A stretch of 64,000 bases of DNA from Salinisphaera aquimarina (GTDB taxonomy: Bacteria; Pseudomonadota; Gammaproteobacteria; Nevskiales; Salinisphaeraceae): NCBI RefSeq assembly GCF_042643355.1, contig NZ_JBHRSS010000008.1:434001-498000 (forward strand), given 5' to 3'. Made by a program: the position numbers and the translations under genes. The notes under the pieces are model-generated. The model saw only the letters and a list, made by a program, of their open reading frames with translations. It did no database searches and was not told the DNA's origin. Below, in pieces: positions 25,006-34,006 of this stretch; position 1 is the stretch's first letter; every line of letters starts with the position of its first letter.

Positions 25006-28000
25006 TCAGCGACCCAGGAAGTACTGGTACTTGAGCAGGCCGGTATAGGAATTCTGGCGGCTGTCGCTACCGCTCTGGTCGACACCGAAATTGAGGCTGA
25101 TCTCGTCACTGCCGAACAGCCGGCTGCCGATCGCGAAATTGGCGCTCACGCCGATCTGGTTGTCCGGGAGCACGTAACCGGTATCCAGGTCGAGGCGGTA
25201 CCGCGGCGAGGCGACGACCGGATACTCCTCGCCGGGGATACCGCGCGCGAACGACAGGCCCGCGCCGATGAAGCTGTATTTCGCCGGCACCACATCGTTG
25301 AGATTGGTGCCCGCAGGCAGGCGCGCTGCCATATCCGCCGGCAGATCGTCCTCGAGGAAATTCTGCTCGGTGTTGGCAAACACACGCACCTGGATCTGAT
25401 GCGTGGGCCCGACCATCAGGGAATGGGCCACGGTGCCCTCAAGCTGATAGCCGTCGCCGAGGAAATTGCGATCCTCGCGCGAATAGAACCGCGAATAGGT
25501 CGCCGCCAGGGACACACTGTCGCGCGGGTTGAGCACCCACTCGAGCGTCGTGCCCAGTTCATCGCGCACGCCGAGAATACGCAGCTGGCCGGTTTCGTCG
25601 GCCAGCGTGTTGTAGTTGGCGAATACGGAGCCCGCCACATGGTCGGTGATCTGCCAGCTCTGGCCGAGCCCGAGCTGCAACAGGTCCTTGTCGTCGGTCG
25701 ACACGGTGCCGACCCGGACCGTGCTCACGCCACGGCGCTCGCGCCAGTTGAGTTCGATATTGGCGAAGCGTTCATTGTCGAGCCCGTCCAGATCGACGTC
25801 GATGCCCTGGTCCGAGAACTGCCGCGCACCCAGTTCCACCCGCGTCGAGAGCTTCTCGCCGCTGAGGCGGAAGAACACGCTCTCGCCGGTGATATCCAGA
25901 TCGCTGATACGCCGCACCAGCAGCTGGCTGCCGTAGTACTGCGGCATCTCCTGATACAGCTCGGCGGCGTAGCGTGGCACGACGTCGATACCGGTCACGT
26001 ATGGCTCATCGGGACGCTCGTGATCGAGCGCCAGGGTAAGCGCGCGTGCGCGCAGGTCGAGCTGGCGCAGCGCGCTGATGCGATCCGCAATGCCGATATC
26101 CCCGCCCGGGCGCGAGCCTTCGAGCAGGCGCTGCATCGCCACCTGATCATTGCTCTGCAACGCAACCGCCATCTCCTGCCAGTCTTCCGTGGCCAGGCGA
26201 CGGCGCTGGGACTGGAGCAGCCAATAGCGCGCGTACGCAGGCTGTTCGAGACTCAGGTAATAGCCGAACAGCATCTCGACGTCGGGCCCGGTCAGCGCGC
26301 GATCACGCCGGCCGTCCAGTGCCGTACGCAGCCAGCCGCGGTTGGCGTCAGGGCCGAGCATGGCGGCCTGAACGCCGAGAATGCGTGCGTCCTGGTCCCG
26401 CTGTTCGCGGGTCAGCAGGCCCTTGGCGTTGAGATCGCGCATCAAACGCGGGCGCAGTTCCACGACCGCGTACCGGCGCATGCGTCGCGCCGAGTCGAAA
26501 CGGCGACCGCGCTCGAGCGCGTCGGCATAGTCGAGAACCAGCAGATAATTGTCCGGATCGGCGTGCACGGCACGGTCGAACCACGGCAACGCGCGGCGGG
26601 TGTCGCCGAGGCGGCTGTAGGCCATGGCGAACACCTGCCACTGCCGCGGGTCCCGCCATGCATCGCCCCGCCACGCCTTCACGTAGCGCCGCAGTTCGTC
26701 CAGGCGACCGCTCTCGGCCAGGGTATACATCAGCGCGGAACGATTGCCGACATCGCCCGGCGCGATCGCCAGCGCGCGCAGATACGCGATGCGTGCCTCG
26801 TCCAGATCTCGCTGGGCGAAATGATAGTCGCCGTAGAGCTGCCAGTAATCCGCGGAATCGGCGAACAGCGACGGCCGAGTGGCCGCCATGGCGAGCAATG
26901 CCTCCGACAGGTCGGGCCGGTTCTCGCGTTGGGCCGCACCCAGCATCTGGATGATCATGTCGACGTGGCGATTCTCGCGCCAGTCGCGGCGTGCGACCTC
27001 CATCGCCATGTCCATGCGACCGGTTTCCACGGCGGTCTGCGCCAGCCGCAGATAACCGTTGTCGTCGAGCTTGCCGGCCTCGTACAGCGGGTAATAGGCA
27101 TCGCGCGTGGCGGCGGGATCGTTCAGATTCCAGGCCAGTTCACCCATCGTGCTCCAGTAGAACACGTCGCTTTCCCTGTCGGTGCCCGGCTTGTTCGGCA
27201 ACGACCGCATGACCGCAAGCGCGTCTTCCATCCGCCATTGGCGCGCGAGCAGGCGCCCACGGGCCTGGGTCTCCTCCACGCTGCGCCCGTAGCGCGAGGC
27301 GATATCGGTCCAGGACGCAAGCGACCCTTCGGTATCGCCGGTCAGTTCCTGCAGCGTGGCCATACGCACCCACAGATCGCGATCGGCCGAGCCGCCGCGC
27401 ACCCAGCTGCCGATCACCGCGATCGCACGGTCCGGATCGCCCTCGCTGTTGAGGATATCCACCAACAGCGTCTGCTGGCTCGCGTCGAGCGGATGCCGCT
27501 GGCGAATCCGGTTCAGGGCATCGAGCACCGCATTGGTATCGTGCAGGTCGGCCGCCAGATCGATGATCTGATTGTCGTATTCGTCGCTCGAGGCCCCGCG
27601 CGCTAGGCGCTCGTAGTTGGCCAGCGCCGCCTGCGGCTGGCCGGCCCATATCTGTACCTGAGCGAGCTTGGCGCGCAGCTCGCGGTTGTCCGGATTGCGT
27701 TCGACCAATTGCTCAAGCCCGGTAAGCGCTTCTCCGAGCCGGTTCATGGCCAGCGCGATACGGGTATCGCGTTCGAGCCCCGCGTCGTCATCGGGGCGCA
27801 GCGCCAAGTATTGTTTCGACCAGTGCTGGGCGCGTTCCATTCGGTTATCGGCCAGCGCCAGCTCGATGCCGATATCCAGAAATGTCGGATCGTCCGGATA
27901 GGCTTCGATGAATTCGCCGGCCAGCGCCAGAGCGCCGCCCTGATTCTGCTGGCGTGCCGCGTCGAGCGCGGACAGGGCCGCGTCCCGGCGCCGCTTGGCA

Positions 28001-28701
28001 TCGTCGGTGTTCTCGAAGGCCGCCCGCCATGCCTGGGCACTGCGCTGTGGCTTGTCGGCCGCCAGCCACCAGCGGCCGGCCAGTGCATACCACGAGTAGG
28101 CGTGATCTCTATCCTGCGCAGCCAGACGTTCGTAGTCGGTCGCAGCACGCGCAGGCTCACCCAGTTGCAGCCAACGCTCGGCCAGTATCTTGAGTCGTTC
28201 GCTGGAAATGACCGGCCGTTCGGTCGACTCTTCTTCCTCTTCCTCCGCCTCGACACCCCCGATTGCGCGCATGCGCGATTCCAGCTCGTCGCGCCGCTCG
28301 GCGCGGGCCGGGCCGTCTTCGGGCGCGTTGTTATAAGCCTGCCAGGCCGCCTCGAAGCGCAGCCATCGAATATCGGCGTTCTCGCTGTCCGGCAACGGTT
28401 CCAGGGTACGGTTGGCGGCCGCCACCTGCCCCGCCTTGAGCTGCTGCTCGGCGAGATTCAGACGCAGTTCCTGGTCCTCGGGCTTGGCCTTGAGCAGCGC
28501 CTGCAGATACGTGATCGAGATGCTGCTCGGATCTTCCTTGCTCTGCGGCTTCTGGCTCAGCGACGCGAATCGGCGCGCGGGGAAAAGCAGAATGAGTGCG
28601 ATAACCAGAACGCCGGTGATGATCAGCAGCGTCAGTGGCCGCACGAGGCGGCTGCGTTGTTGCGGCTTGTGCCGCTTTGCCTCGGCTTTGTTGTCAGCCA
28701 C
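25006..28701 (-). CDS. pelB: Pel outer-membrane export protein PelB (TPR scaffold plus beta-barrel)
   Basis: A 1231-aa protein, close to the Pseudomonas PelB length (1193 aa). A cytoplasmic basic N-terminus and one membrane helix (~23-40) lead into a long series of TPR-like helices (~60-850), which bind PelA in the periplasm. The C-terminal ~350 residues are an outer-membrane beta-barrel with alternating strands and terminal aromatic pattern (LLKYQYFLGR). An acidic EEEEEE stretch occurs near residue 155. The start overlaps the pelA stop by 8 nt. Confidence 0.96.
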   Translation of the reverse strand: MADNKAEAKRHKPQQRSRLVRPLTLLIITGVLVIALILLFPARRFASLSQKPQSKEDPSSISITYLQALLKAKPEDQELRLNLAEQQLKAGQVAAANRTLEPLPDSENADIRWLRFEAAWQAYNNAPEDGPARAERRDELESRMRAIGGVEAEEEEEESTERPVISSERLKILAERWLQLGEPARAATDYERLAAQDRDHAYSWYALAGRWWLAADKPQRSAQAWRAAFENTDDAKRRRDAALSALDAARQQNQGGALALAGEFIEAYPDDPTFLDIGIELALADNRMERAQHWSKQYLALRPDDDAGLERDTRIALAMNRLGEALTGLEQLVERNPDNRELRAKLAQVQIWAGQPQAALANYERLARGASSDEYDNQIIDLAADLHDTNAVLDALNRIRQRHPLDASQQTLLVDILNSEGDPDRAIAVIGSWVRGGSADRDLWVRMATLQELTGDTEGSLASWTDIASRYGRSVEETQARGRLLARQWRMEDALAVMRSLPNKPGTDRESDVFYWSTMGELAWNLNDPAATRDAYYPLYEAGKLDDNGYLRLAQTAVETGRMDMAMEVARRDWRENRHVDMIIQMLGAAQRENRPDLSEALLAMAATRPSLFADSADYWQLYGDYHFAQRDLDEARIAYLRALAIAPGDVGNRSALMYTLAESGRLDELRRYVKAWRGDAWRDPRQWQVFAMAYSRLGDTRRALPWFDRAVHADPDNYLLVLDYADALERGRRFDSARRMRRYAVVELRPRLMRDLNAKGLLTREQRDQDARILGVQAAMLGPDANRGWLRTALDGRRDRALTGPDVEMLFGYYLSLEQPAYARYWLLQSQRRRLATEDWQEMAVALQSNDQVAMQRLLEGSRPGGDIGIADRISALRQLDLRARALTLALDHERPDEPYVTGIDVVPRYAAELYQEMPQYYGSQLLVRRISDLDITGESVFFRLSGEKLSTRVELGARQFSDQGIDVDLDGLDNERFANIELNWRERRGVSTVRVGTVSTDDKDLLQLGLGQSWQITDHVAGSVFANYNTLADETGQLRILGVRDELGTTLEWVLNPRDSVSLAATYSRFYSREDRNFLGDGYQLEGTVAHSLMVGPTHQIQVRVFANTEQNFLEDDLPADMAARLPAGTNLNDVVPAKYSFIGAGLSFARGIPGEEYPVVASPRYRLDLDTGYVLPDNQIGVSANFAIGSRLFGSDEISLNFGVDQSGSDSRQNSYTGLLKYQYFLGR

Positions 28702-31549
28702 AGTCGATACTCACCGAACCGGAATCCGTGCCCTGGTAGCGCAGCGTCACCGCATCCCCACCGCCGCTGCGCGCCGCACCGGGTGCGCGCACGCTGCAGC
28801 CGCTCGTGCCACCGAGTTCCATCTGCAGCGGCACCGCTTCGGATTGCAACCGCAGCTGCACCGAACGTCCGCTCTGCTGCCACTCGGTGACCCGCCCGTT
28901 CGCGCGCCGAAGATACGGCGTGGTCGGCTGGCGCTGCTGCAACACAAGCGTGGCGCGCGGCGCACCGGAGAGCGCCACATACCGTCCCTGGGACTGATCG
29001 CGCACGCCCACCACGTCGCGCGACGCGTTCATATCCGGCCAGCCCATCGCCGCCGGCAGACGCAGCGTACGCATCTGCGTTGCACCCGTAATCTGCCAGT
29101 CGCCATCGAGCGTTCGTGCCACGCCGGCGTCGTACCAGTTACGTGCAATGCCACTGTAGGTGCTGGTATACAGCGGCAGCGTCTGCTGCGTGCCCACGTA
29201 GTCGTAGACTTCCTTGAGCGCGTTCAGCGAGGCCGGCCGGCCCGCGGAATAGAAATGGTAATAGATGTCGATCGGCTTGAGCCGCCGCGGGCTGTCGGTG
29301 ATCTTGTAGGTCTCGATCACGCGCCGGAAACCCCAGTAGGGTCCGGTCATGTCGTTGGTGTAGACGTTTTCGTTGATCTGCGGCGAAAACACCTGCACCT
29401 GCGCGCCGATCGGACGCAGCATCGGCGACACCTCCGTCAGGGACGGGTTGTCCCGGGTTACGTGGGTGTCGCCGCCGTTGAGATTGGCCAGCCCGATTCG
29501 GTCGGCGATCGCGAGCGCTTTTTCGGGCGGCAGCGAATCGCCGCTCCAGAGAATGATCTTGACCTTCTTGCCCGGCGGGGCGAGATTTTCGTTGATGTAT
29601 TCGGTCGACCCGGCGACTTCCTTCTCCAGCGAATAACGATAGTTCTTGATCGGCAGGTTGAAATTGAAGCCCGCCGCTGTTTTGCCCTGGCCGGCAAGTT
29701 CGCCTTCCTTGAGGCTGAGCCAGTCGAACGGGTGGCTATAGGTATGCGTACCGATCTCCACCCAGGGCAGCCGGAATATCTCGCGCGCTATCGGCTCCAG
29801 GGTGCGGGTGAGTTTCGGATACAGGCCGTCGGGTGCGAGTTCGCCTTCGATGACCGACACGGTCGTGGGCACCCGGTAACGACGCAGAATCTCCTTGAGC
29901 ATGACTTCGCCGGTATACGGACTGCCCGGGAAATCGGCGCGGTTGACGAAGGCATCGCCGTCGATCTCGTTCATCCAGTAACGCGAGCCGTTCTCGGTGG
30001 TCGCATCCGGCACCGGCATCTGCGGCAGATCGAGTGCCTGCTGAAGAAACCGGAACGGATCGACGACCCAGCGCGCCTGTTCGGCGACAGCCTGTTGCAG
30101 CACCCACGGCGACAGCGCCACACCGCCCCAGTCGCCGGTGAACACCGGCACGAACTGGGTACCGGCACCGTCTTTCATGGTCAGATGCGCGACGGCATTG
30201 TCACCCACCACCTTGTAGCCGCTTTCGTTGATCGGCGGCCGGCCCGGCATGCCTTCGAAACCGATTACGTCGTCATGACCGATCACGGCCAGGCCGTCGT
30301 CCTTGATCGACGGCACCACCTGCACGCCCATGCGTTGGGCGAGCGTTCCGGACACAGAAAATCCGGGCTCACCGAAAATCGCGACACGCACGCCGTCGTT
30401 CATCTGCCGCGCCAACCACTGGCGATATTCGTTGGTCTGGGTCAGACGCGACTGAAACCAGGTCACGATGCCGGCGTAACGGCCGGCGAGCGTGTCGGTC
30501 GGCAGCGACGAGTTCACATCGCGGTACACCGCGCCGTAACCCAGATATTCGAGCGGTACCGCCGCGTAGAGATGGGCGTTGGAAAACGCCAGCTCGCCGT
30601 GGTCGGCCGCAGACTTGTCGTAGAGCACCAGCACTTTGCGCGGCATCGGTTCGATCGACCCCACGCCGACCTGATCGAGCGCACCGTCGGTCACCCAGGG
30701 CACGAAACCGGCGTTGGCGATCTTTCGGGCCGTCGCACGCGCCTGATCACGATCGGCCGGGGCGACGTAGTCGATCGCGATCGCCGGCAGATGAAACGTG
30801 TTGCGGACCCGCAGCAACTGCTTGAGCAGGTAATCGCTGTCCTGCGCCGTGACATCGCGATAGATCTGGCTGGCCGGATCCCACGACTTGTACAGTGACT
30901 CGGCGGCCACGCCGACGATATCGTCCTGGACCTGGTCGAGCACTTCGAAGCCGCGGTTGAGCAGCAGCTTGATACCCGGAAATTCGCTGCGAATCCGCTT
31001 GATGAGCCGCACCAGCGCCTGCTGCTGGACGGCCGCGGACGCATCATCCTTGGCAAACAGGCGGTAGCTGTCGAGCGTATCCAGGAACAGCGCGCGATAG
31101 CCCTGCTTCCAGAGCGGTCGAATACGCTGGTTTATGAGGTAGTCGCCCCACTCGGCGCTGGTCAGATCGGCCGCCTGACTGTTCCAGTTGTCGTTGCAGG
31201 CCTTCAACGCCGCCGCCGGCACCTGGGCGTCATCGCCCCGCCAGTGCTCGGCCTCGCCCAGGCTGACATAAGCAAAGGCGGTGGTGCCGTATTGCTCAAG
31301 CGTGTCGCGTTGACCGGGGGTCATGTGTTCCGCTTCGACGACCGCCCAGTCGAACTGCGCCAGCATATGCACGGGCACGTCGTTGCCGTAGTAGAACGAA
31401 ACGCTCGGCTGCGGATCACCCGCGGCGTGCGCGGGCATCGTCACGAGAGCGCCGAGGCAAATCGCCAGCGCGAGAACACTCAGGCACCGGAAGAAAAGCA
31501 ACGGGAGGATCAGCACACAAGTCGCGCGGTCGTATATCGCCTGGAACAT
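28694..31549 (-). CDS. pelA: Pel glycoside hydrolase/deacetylase PelA
   Basis: A 951-aa periplasmic enzyme that partly deacetylates Pel and can cleave it. A signal/anchor segment (~18-42) precedes the hydrolase domain (~45-290; GVAAESLYKSWDPAS, Glu217 at the position of Pseudomonas Glu218). The deacetylase domain has the metal-site residues Asp530/Asp532 in NEIDGDAF and His602/His606 in GTHTYSHPFDW, each offset by two from the P. aeruginosa catalytic set. A C-terminal beta-rich domain follows. It starts 1 nt after the pelX stop, so the two should be co-transcribed. Confidence 0.97.
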   Translation of the reverse strand: MFQAIYDRATCVLILPLLFFRCLSVLALAICLGALVTMPAHAAGDPQPSVSFYYGNDVPVHMLAQFDWAVVEAEHMTPGQRDTLEQYGTTAFAYVSLGEAEHWRGDDAQVPAAALKACNDNWNSQAADLTSAEWGDYLINQRIRPLWKQGYRALFLDTLDSYRLFAKDDASAAVQQQALVRLIKRIRSEFPGIKLLLNRGFEVLDQVQDDIVGVAAESLYKSWDPASQIYRDVTAQDSDYLLKQLLRVRNTFHLPAIAIDYVAPADRDQARATARKIANAGFVPWVTDGALDQVGVGSIEPMPRKVLVLYDKSAADHGELAFSNAHLYAAVPLEYLGYGAVYRDVNSSLPTDTLAGRYAGIVTWFQSRLTQTNEYRQWLARQMNDGVRVAIFGEPGFSVSGTLAQRMGVQVVPSIKDDGLAVIGHDDVIGFEGMPGRPPINESGYKVVGDNAVAHLTMKDGAGTQFVPVFTGDWGGVALSPWVLQQAVAEQARWVVDPFRFLQQALDLPQMPVPDATTENGSRYWMNEIDGDAFVNRADFPGSPYTGEVMLKEILRRYRVPTTVSVIEGELAPDGLYPKLTRTLEPIAREIFRLPWVEIGTHTYSHPFDWLSLKEGELAGQGKTAAGFNFNLPIKNYRYSLEKEVAGSTEYINENLAPPGKKVKIILWSGDSLPPEKALAIADRIGLANLNGGDTHVTRDNPSLTEVSPMLRPIGAQVQVFSPQINENVYTNDMTGPYWGFRRVIETYKITDSPRRLKPIDIYYHFYSAGRPASLNALKEVYDYVGTQQTLPLYTSTYSGIARNWYDAGVARTLDGDWQITGATQMRTLRLPAAMGWPDMNASRDVVGVRDQSQGRYVALSGAPRATLVLQQRQPTTPYLRRANGRVTEWQQSGRSVQLRLQSEAVPLQMELGGTSGCSVRAPGAARSGGGDAVTLRYQGTDSGSVSIDCG

Positions 31550-31550
31550 G

Positions 31551-32486
31551 CTAGCGGGACGCCGCCGCGAGAGCCTGCAGGCCGGCGGCCAGCGTCCATT
31601 CCGGCTCGAAACCGAGCCATGACTTCAACCGCGATGCATCGCCACAGGAGTGTCGAATATCGTCCGAGCGTCCGTCCACATGCTTCGCCTGCGCGTCGCT
31701 GTCCAGCACATCGCGCAACGTATCCAGCAACTCGAGCAGATTGATGGTCGCGCCGGTAGCCACATTGCATACGCCGACGTGATCGCTGAACAACGCGGCC
31801 ACATTGGCGCGGGCCACGTCTTTCACATAAACGAAATCGCGCGTCTGGCCGCCGTCACCGAACACCGTCGGCGCCTCGTTCTTCGATAGCAGATCGACGA
31901 ATTTCGAGATCACCCCGGCATACGGTGATGCCGGATCCTGACGTGGACCATAGACGTTGAAATAACGCATCCCGAGCGATTTCACACCATGCAGCGACGC
32001 AAAAAGCGCGGCGTATTGCTCGTCGACCTGTTTTTCCAGACCGTAGGGCGACAGCGGAGCCAATCGCGCCGTTTCCGCAAGCGGCAACGACTCCGGATCC
32101 CCATAGACCGCGGCGGAAGAGGCATAGACGAATTTCTCGAGGCCCTGCTCTTTGGCTGCCTGCAGCAACGTCACCGGCCCCAGGATATTCTGGCTGGCCG
32201 AATGAACCGGATCCTCGACCGACCGAATCACCGACACCTGAGCCGCCAGGTGCAGGCAATGGGTCACGTCGCGCATGGCGACTTCGACAACACGCCGGTC
32301 GGTGATGTCACCTTCGATCAATTCCAGGCTGGTCTCGCCCAGTGGCAGATTGGATTCCTTGCCCGACGAGAGATTATCCAGCACTCGCACCTGCGCACCG
32401 TCGGCCAGCAGTGCCTCGACGGTATGCGAGCCGATAAAGCCGGCGCCTCCCGTGACCAGCACGCGAGCGCCTGAAGTCTGCGTCAT
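31551..32486 (-). CDS. pelX: UDP-GlcNAc C4-epimerase PelX (SDR family)
   Basis: A 311-aa extended short-chain dehydrogenase/reductase. The NAD site is TGGAGFIGSH at the N-terminus, the active site SSAAVYGD with catalytic SPYGLEK, and substrate motifs include RYFNVYGPRQDP and QTRDFVYVKDVA. PelX in some pseudomonads interconverts UDP-GlcNAc and UDP-GalNAc, the precursors of Pel, and sits beside pelABCDEFG. Here the gene directly precedes pelA, which is the main reason for choosing PelX over a general GalE. On sequence alone a WbpP- or GalE-like specificity cannot be separated. Confidence 0.87.
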   Translation of the reverse strand: MTQTSGARVLVTGGAGFIGSHTVEALLADGAQVRVLDNLSSGKESNLPLGETSLELIEGDITDRRVVEVAMRDVTHCLHLAAQVSVIRSVEDPVHSASQNILGPVTLLQAAKEQGLEKFVYASSAAVYGDPESLPLAETARLAPLSPYGLEKQVDEQYAALFASLHGVKSLGMRYFNVYGPRQDPASPYAGVISKFVDLLSKNEAPTVFGDGGQTRDFVYVKDVARANVAALFSDHVGVCNVATGATINLLELLDTLRDVLDSDAQAKHVDGRSDDIRHSCGDASRLKSWLGFEPEWTLAAGLQALAAASR

Positions 32487-32990
32487 TCCGAATCCCCTGA
32501 AACCCGAAAAGCACGAGTTTTCGGCAACGTCGTTGGTCTTATTTTCCCTAGTGACGGATAATTTAACACGTTGCGAGCCAAACTCATTATAAATATTCAG
32601 CCGCTTGTTTTAATAACGAAATTTTGCGTTGAAGCTCGCCATAATCGGGATTTCGCGCGCACCAACTGACGCTGTAGGACACGCCACGCCCCATGCGCGG
32701 CGCAATACGACATTTATTGTCACTGTTTCGGCACGGTCTCTAAGGCCCGCAATTCCCAGCGGGCGGCGTTAGCGGCCGGCTGCGGATATATCCGCGCCGG
32801 TGGCCCAAGTGGCAGCGCCGTAGGCCTGATCGAGTGCTTGCACCGTAATCCGACCGGCGAGCCACGGAGCCGGCAGGCCAAGCATCGGCTTACGCGCTAC
32901 GCGCCAAGCCGACCTCGGGGTCACAAGCTCAGCCTGTTCGCGTCCACTGTCGCGGCAGCCATCAGCGCCGCTGACGGCGCACACTCAGCG
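32487..32990. other. Intergenic region upstream of the pel operon
   Basis: About 500 bp upstream of pelX (minus strand) and downstream of the UDP-glucuronate epimerase. The pelX-proximal ~200 bp is AT-rich and on the minus strand contains TATAAT near 32585-32590, a possible -10 box without a good -35. The distal part holds repeat copy D. No gene was recognised. Confidence 0.5.
32820..32916 (-). repeat. Dispersed two-hairpin REP/BIME-like repeat, copy D (inverted, diverged)
   Basis: Read on the minus strand this begins GAGGTCGGCTTGGCGCG, continues through GCGTAAGCCGATGC and GTGGCTCGCCGGTCGGATTA, and ends CGGTGCAAGCACTCGATC...CCTAC. The order and spacing equal copy B. The hairpin 1 stem has changed from GGATTA/TAATCC to GGCTT/AAGCC, which keeps most pairing. 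The outer stem of hairpin 2 has decayed. Confidence 0.75.
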
Positions 32991-33998
32991 TCAGACGTCG
33001 TAATACCCGCGATACCAGTCAACGAAATTTTTCACGCCGTCGTGCACGGTGACTTCGGGGCGATAACCGACCGCATCGAACAGGCCCGTCACATCGGCGC
33101 TGGTGGCCTCGATGTCGCCCGCCTGCATCGGCAGGAACTCTTTCTCGGCTTCTATGCCCAGGCATTCCTCGAGCCGCGAAATATAGTCCATCAACGGCAC
33201 GGGCTTGCCGTTACCGATGTTGTATATGCGCCACGGCGCACAGCTCGTCCCCAGGGTCGGGGCATCGCTCGACCATGCCGGGTCGGGCTCGGCCGGCTTG
33301 TAGAGAATACGGACCACGCCTTCGGCGATATCGTCCACATAGGTGAAATCACGCCGGTGCTTGCCGTGGTTGAACACCGGGATCGGCTCGCCGGCGAGCA
33401 TCTTCTTCGTAAACAGGAACAGCGCCATGTCGGGCCGACCCCACGGCCCGTACACGGTAAAAAACCGCAGGCCGGTCGTGGGCAGTCCGTAAAGATGCGA
33501 ATAGGAATGCGCCATCAACTCGGTAGCGCGCTTGGAGGCCGCGTAGATCGCGGCCGGATGATCTGCCGTGCCCTGCGGCGAAAACGGCATGTCGGTCGAC
33601 AAGCCATACGCCGAACTGGTGGACGCATAGACCAGATGGCCAACCCTGTTATGACGACAGCCTTCCAGCACGTTGAGCGTGCCGGTCACGTTGCTGTCGA
33701 TATAGTCGTGCGGATGGGTCAGCGAGTGACGCACACCGGCCTGGGCCGCCAGATGAACCACGCCATCGAAGCGCTCACGCTCGAACAGCGCCGGCATCGC
33801 CTCGCGGTCGGCGATGTTCATGTATACCGAGGTAAATCCGTCACGCTCGGTCAAGCGCGCGAGCCGCGCCTCCTTGAGCGATACATCGTAGTAGGGGTCG
33901 AGATTGTCGACCCCGACCACCGTTTCTCCGCGGTCCAGCAACAGATGAGCGACGTGCGACCCGATAAAACCGGCCGCGCCCGTGACAAGTACCTTCAT
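32991..33998 (-). CDS. NAD-dependent epimerase, UDP-glucuronate 4-epimerase type
   Basis: A 335-aa extended SDR. It starts MKVLVTGAAGFIGSHVAHLL and has DNLDPYYDVSLKEARLARL, a signature of UDP-glucuronate 4-epimerases that make UDP-galacturonate. The active site is STSSAYG and the family motif GLRFFTVYGPWGRPDMALF is present. It begins 8 nt after the nucleotide-sugar dehydrogenase and would act on uronic acid sugar nucleotides for the adjacent polysaccharide locus. A TviC-like UDP-GlcNAcA epimerase role is a less likely alternative. Confidence 0.92.
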   Translation of the reverse strand: MKVLVTGAAGFIGSHVAHLLLDRGETVVGVDNLDPYYDVSLKEARLARLTERDGFTSVYMNIADREAMPALFERERFDGVVHLAAQAGVRHSLTHPHDYIDSNVTGTLNVLEGCRHNRVGHLVYASTSSAYGLSTDMPFSPQGTADHPAAIYAASKRATELMAHSYSHLYGLPTTGLRFFTVYGPWGRPDMALFLFTKKMLAGEPIPVFNHGKHRRDFTYVDDIAEGVVRILYKPAEPDPAWSSDAPTLGTSCAPWRIYNIGNGKPVPLMDYISRLEECLGIEAEKEFLPMQAGDIEATSADVTGLFDAVGYRPEVTVHDGVKNFVDWYRGYYDV

Positions 33999-34006
33999 AT
34001 CGATCC

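Noticed and set aside
24850..27606. 918-codon plus-strand ORF opposite pelB
   Set aside because: The opposite strand encodes full-length PelB with expected architecture. The plus-strand translation has no domain or ribosome site.
28412..30898. 828-codon plus-strand ORF opposite pelA/pelB
   Set aside because: Shadow of pelA, whose catalytic residues are conserved. No supporting features.
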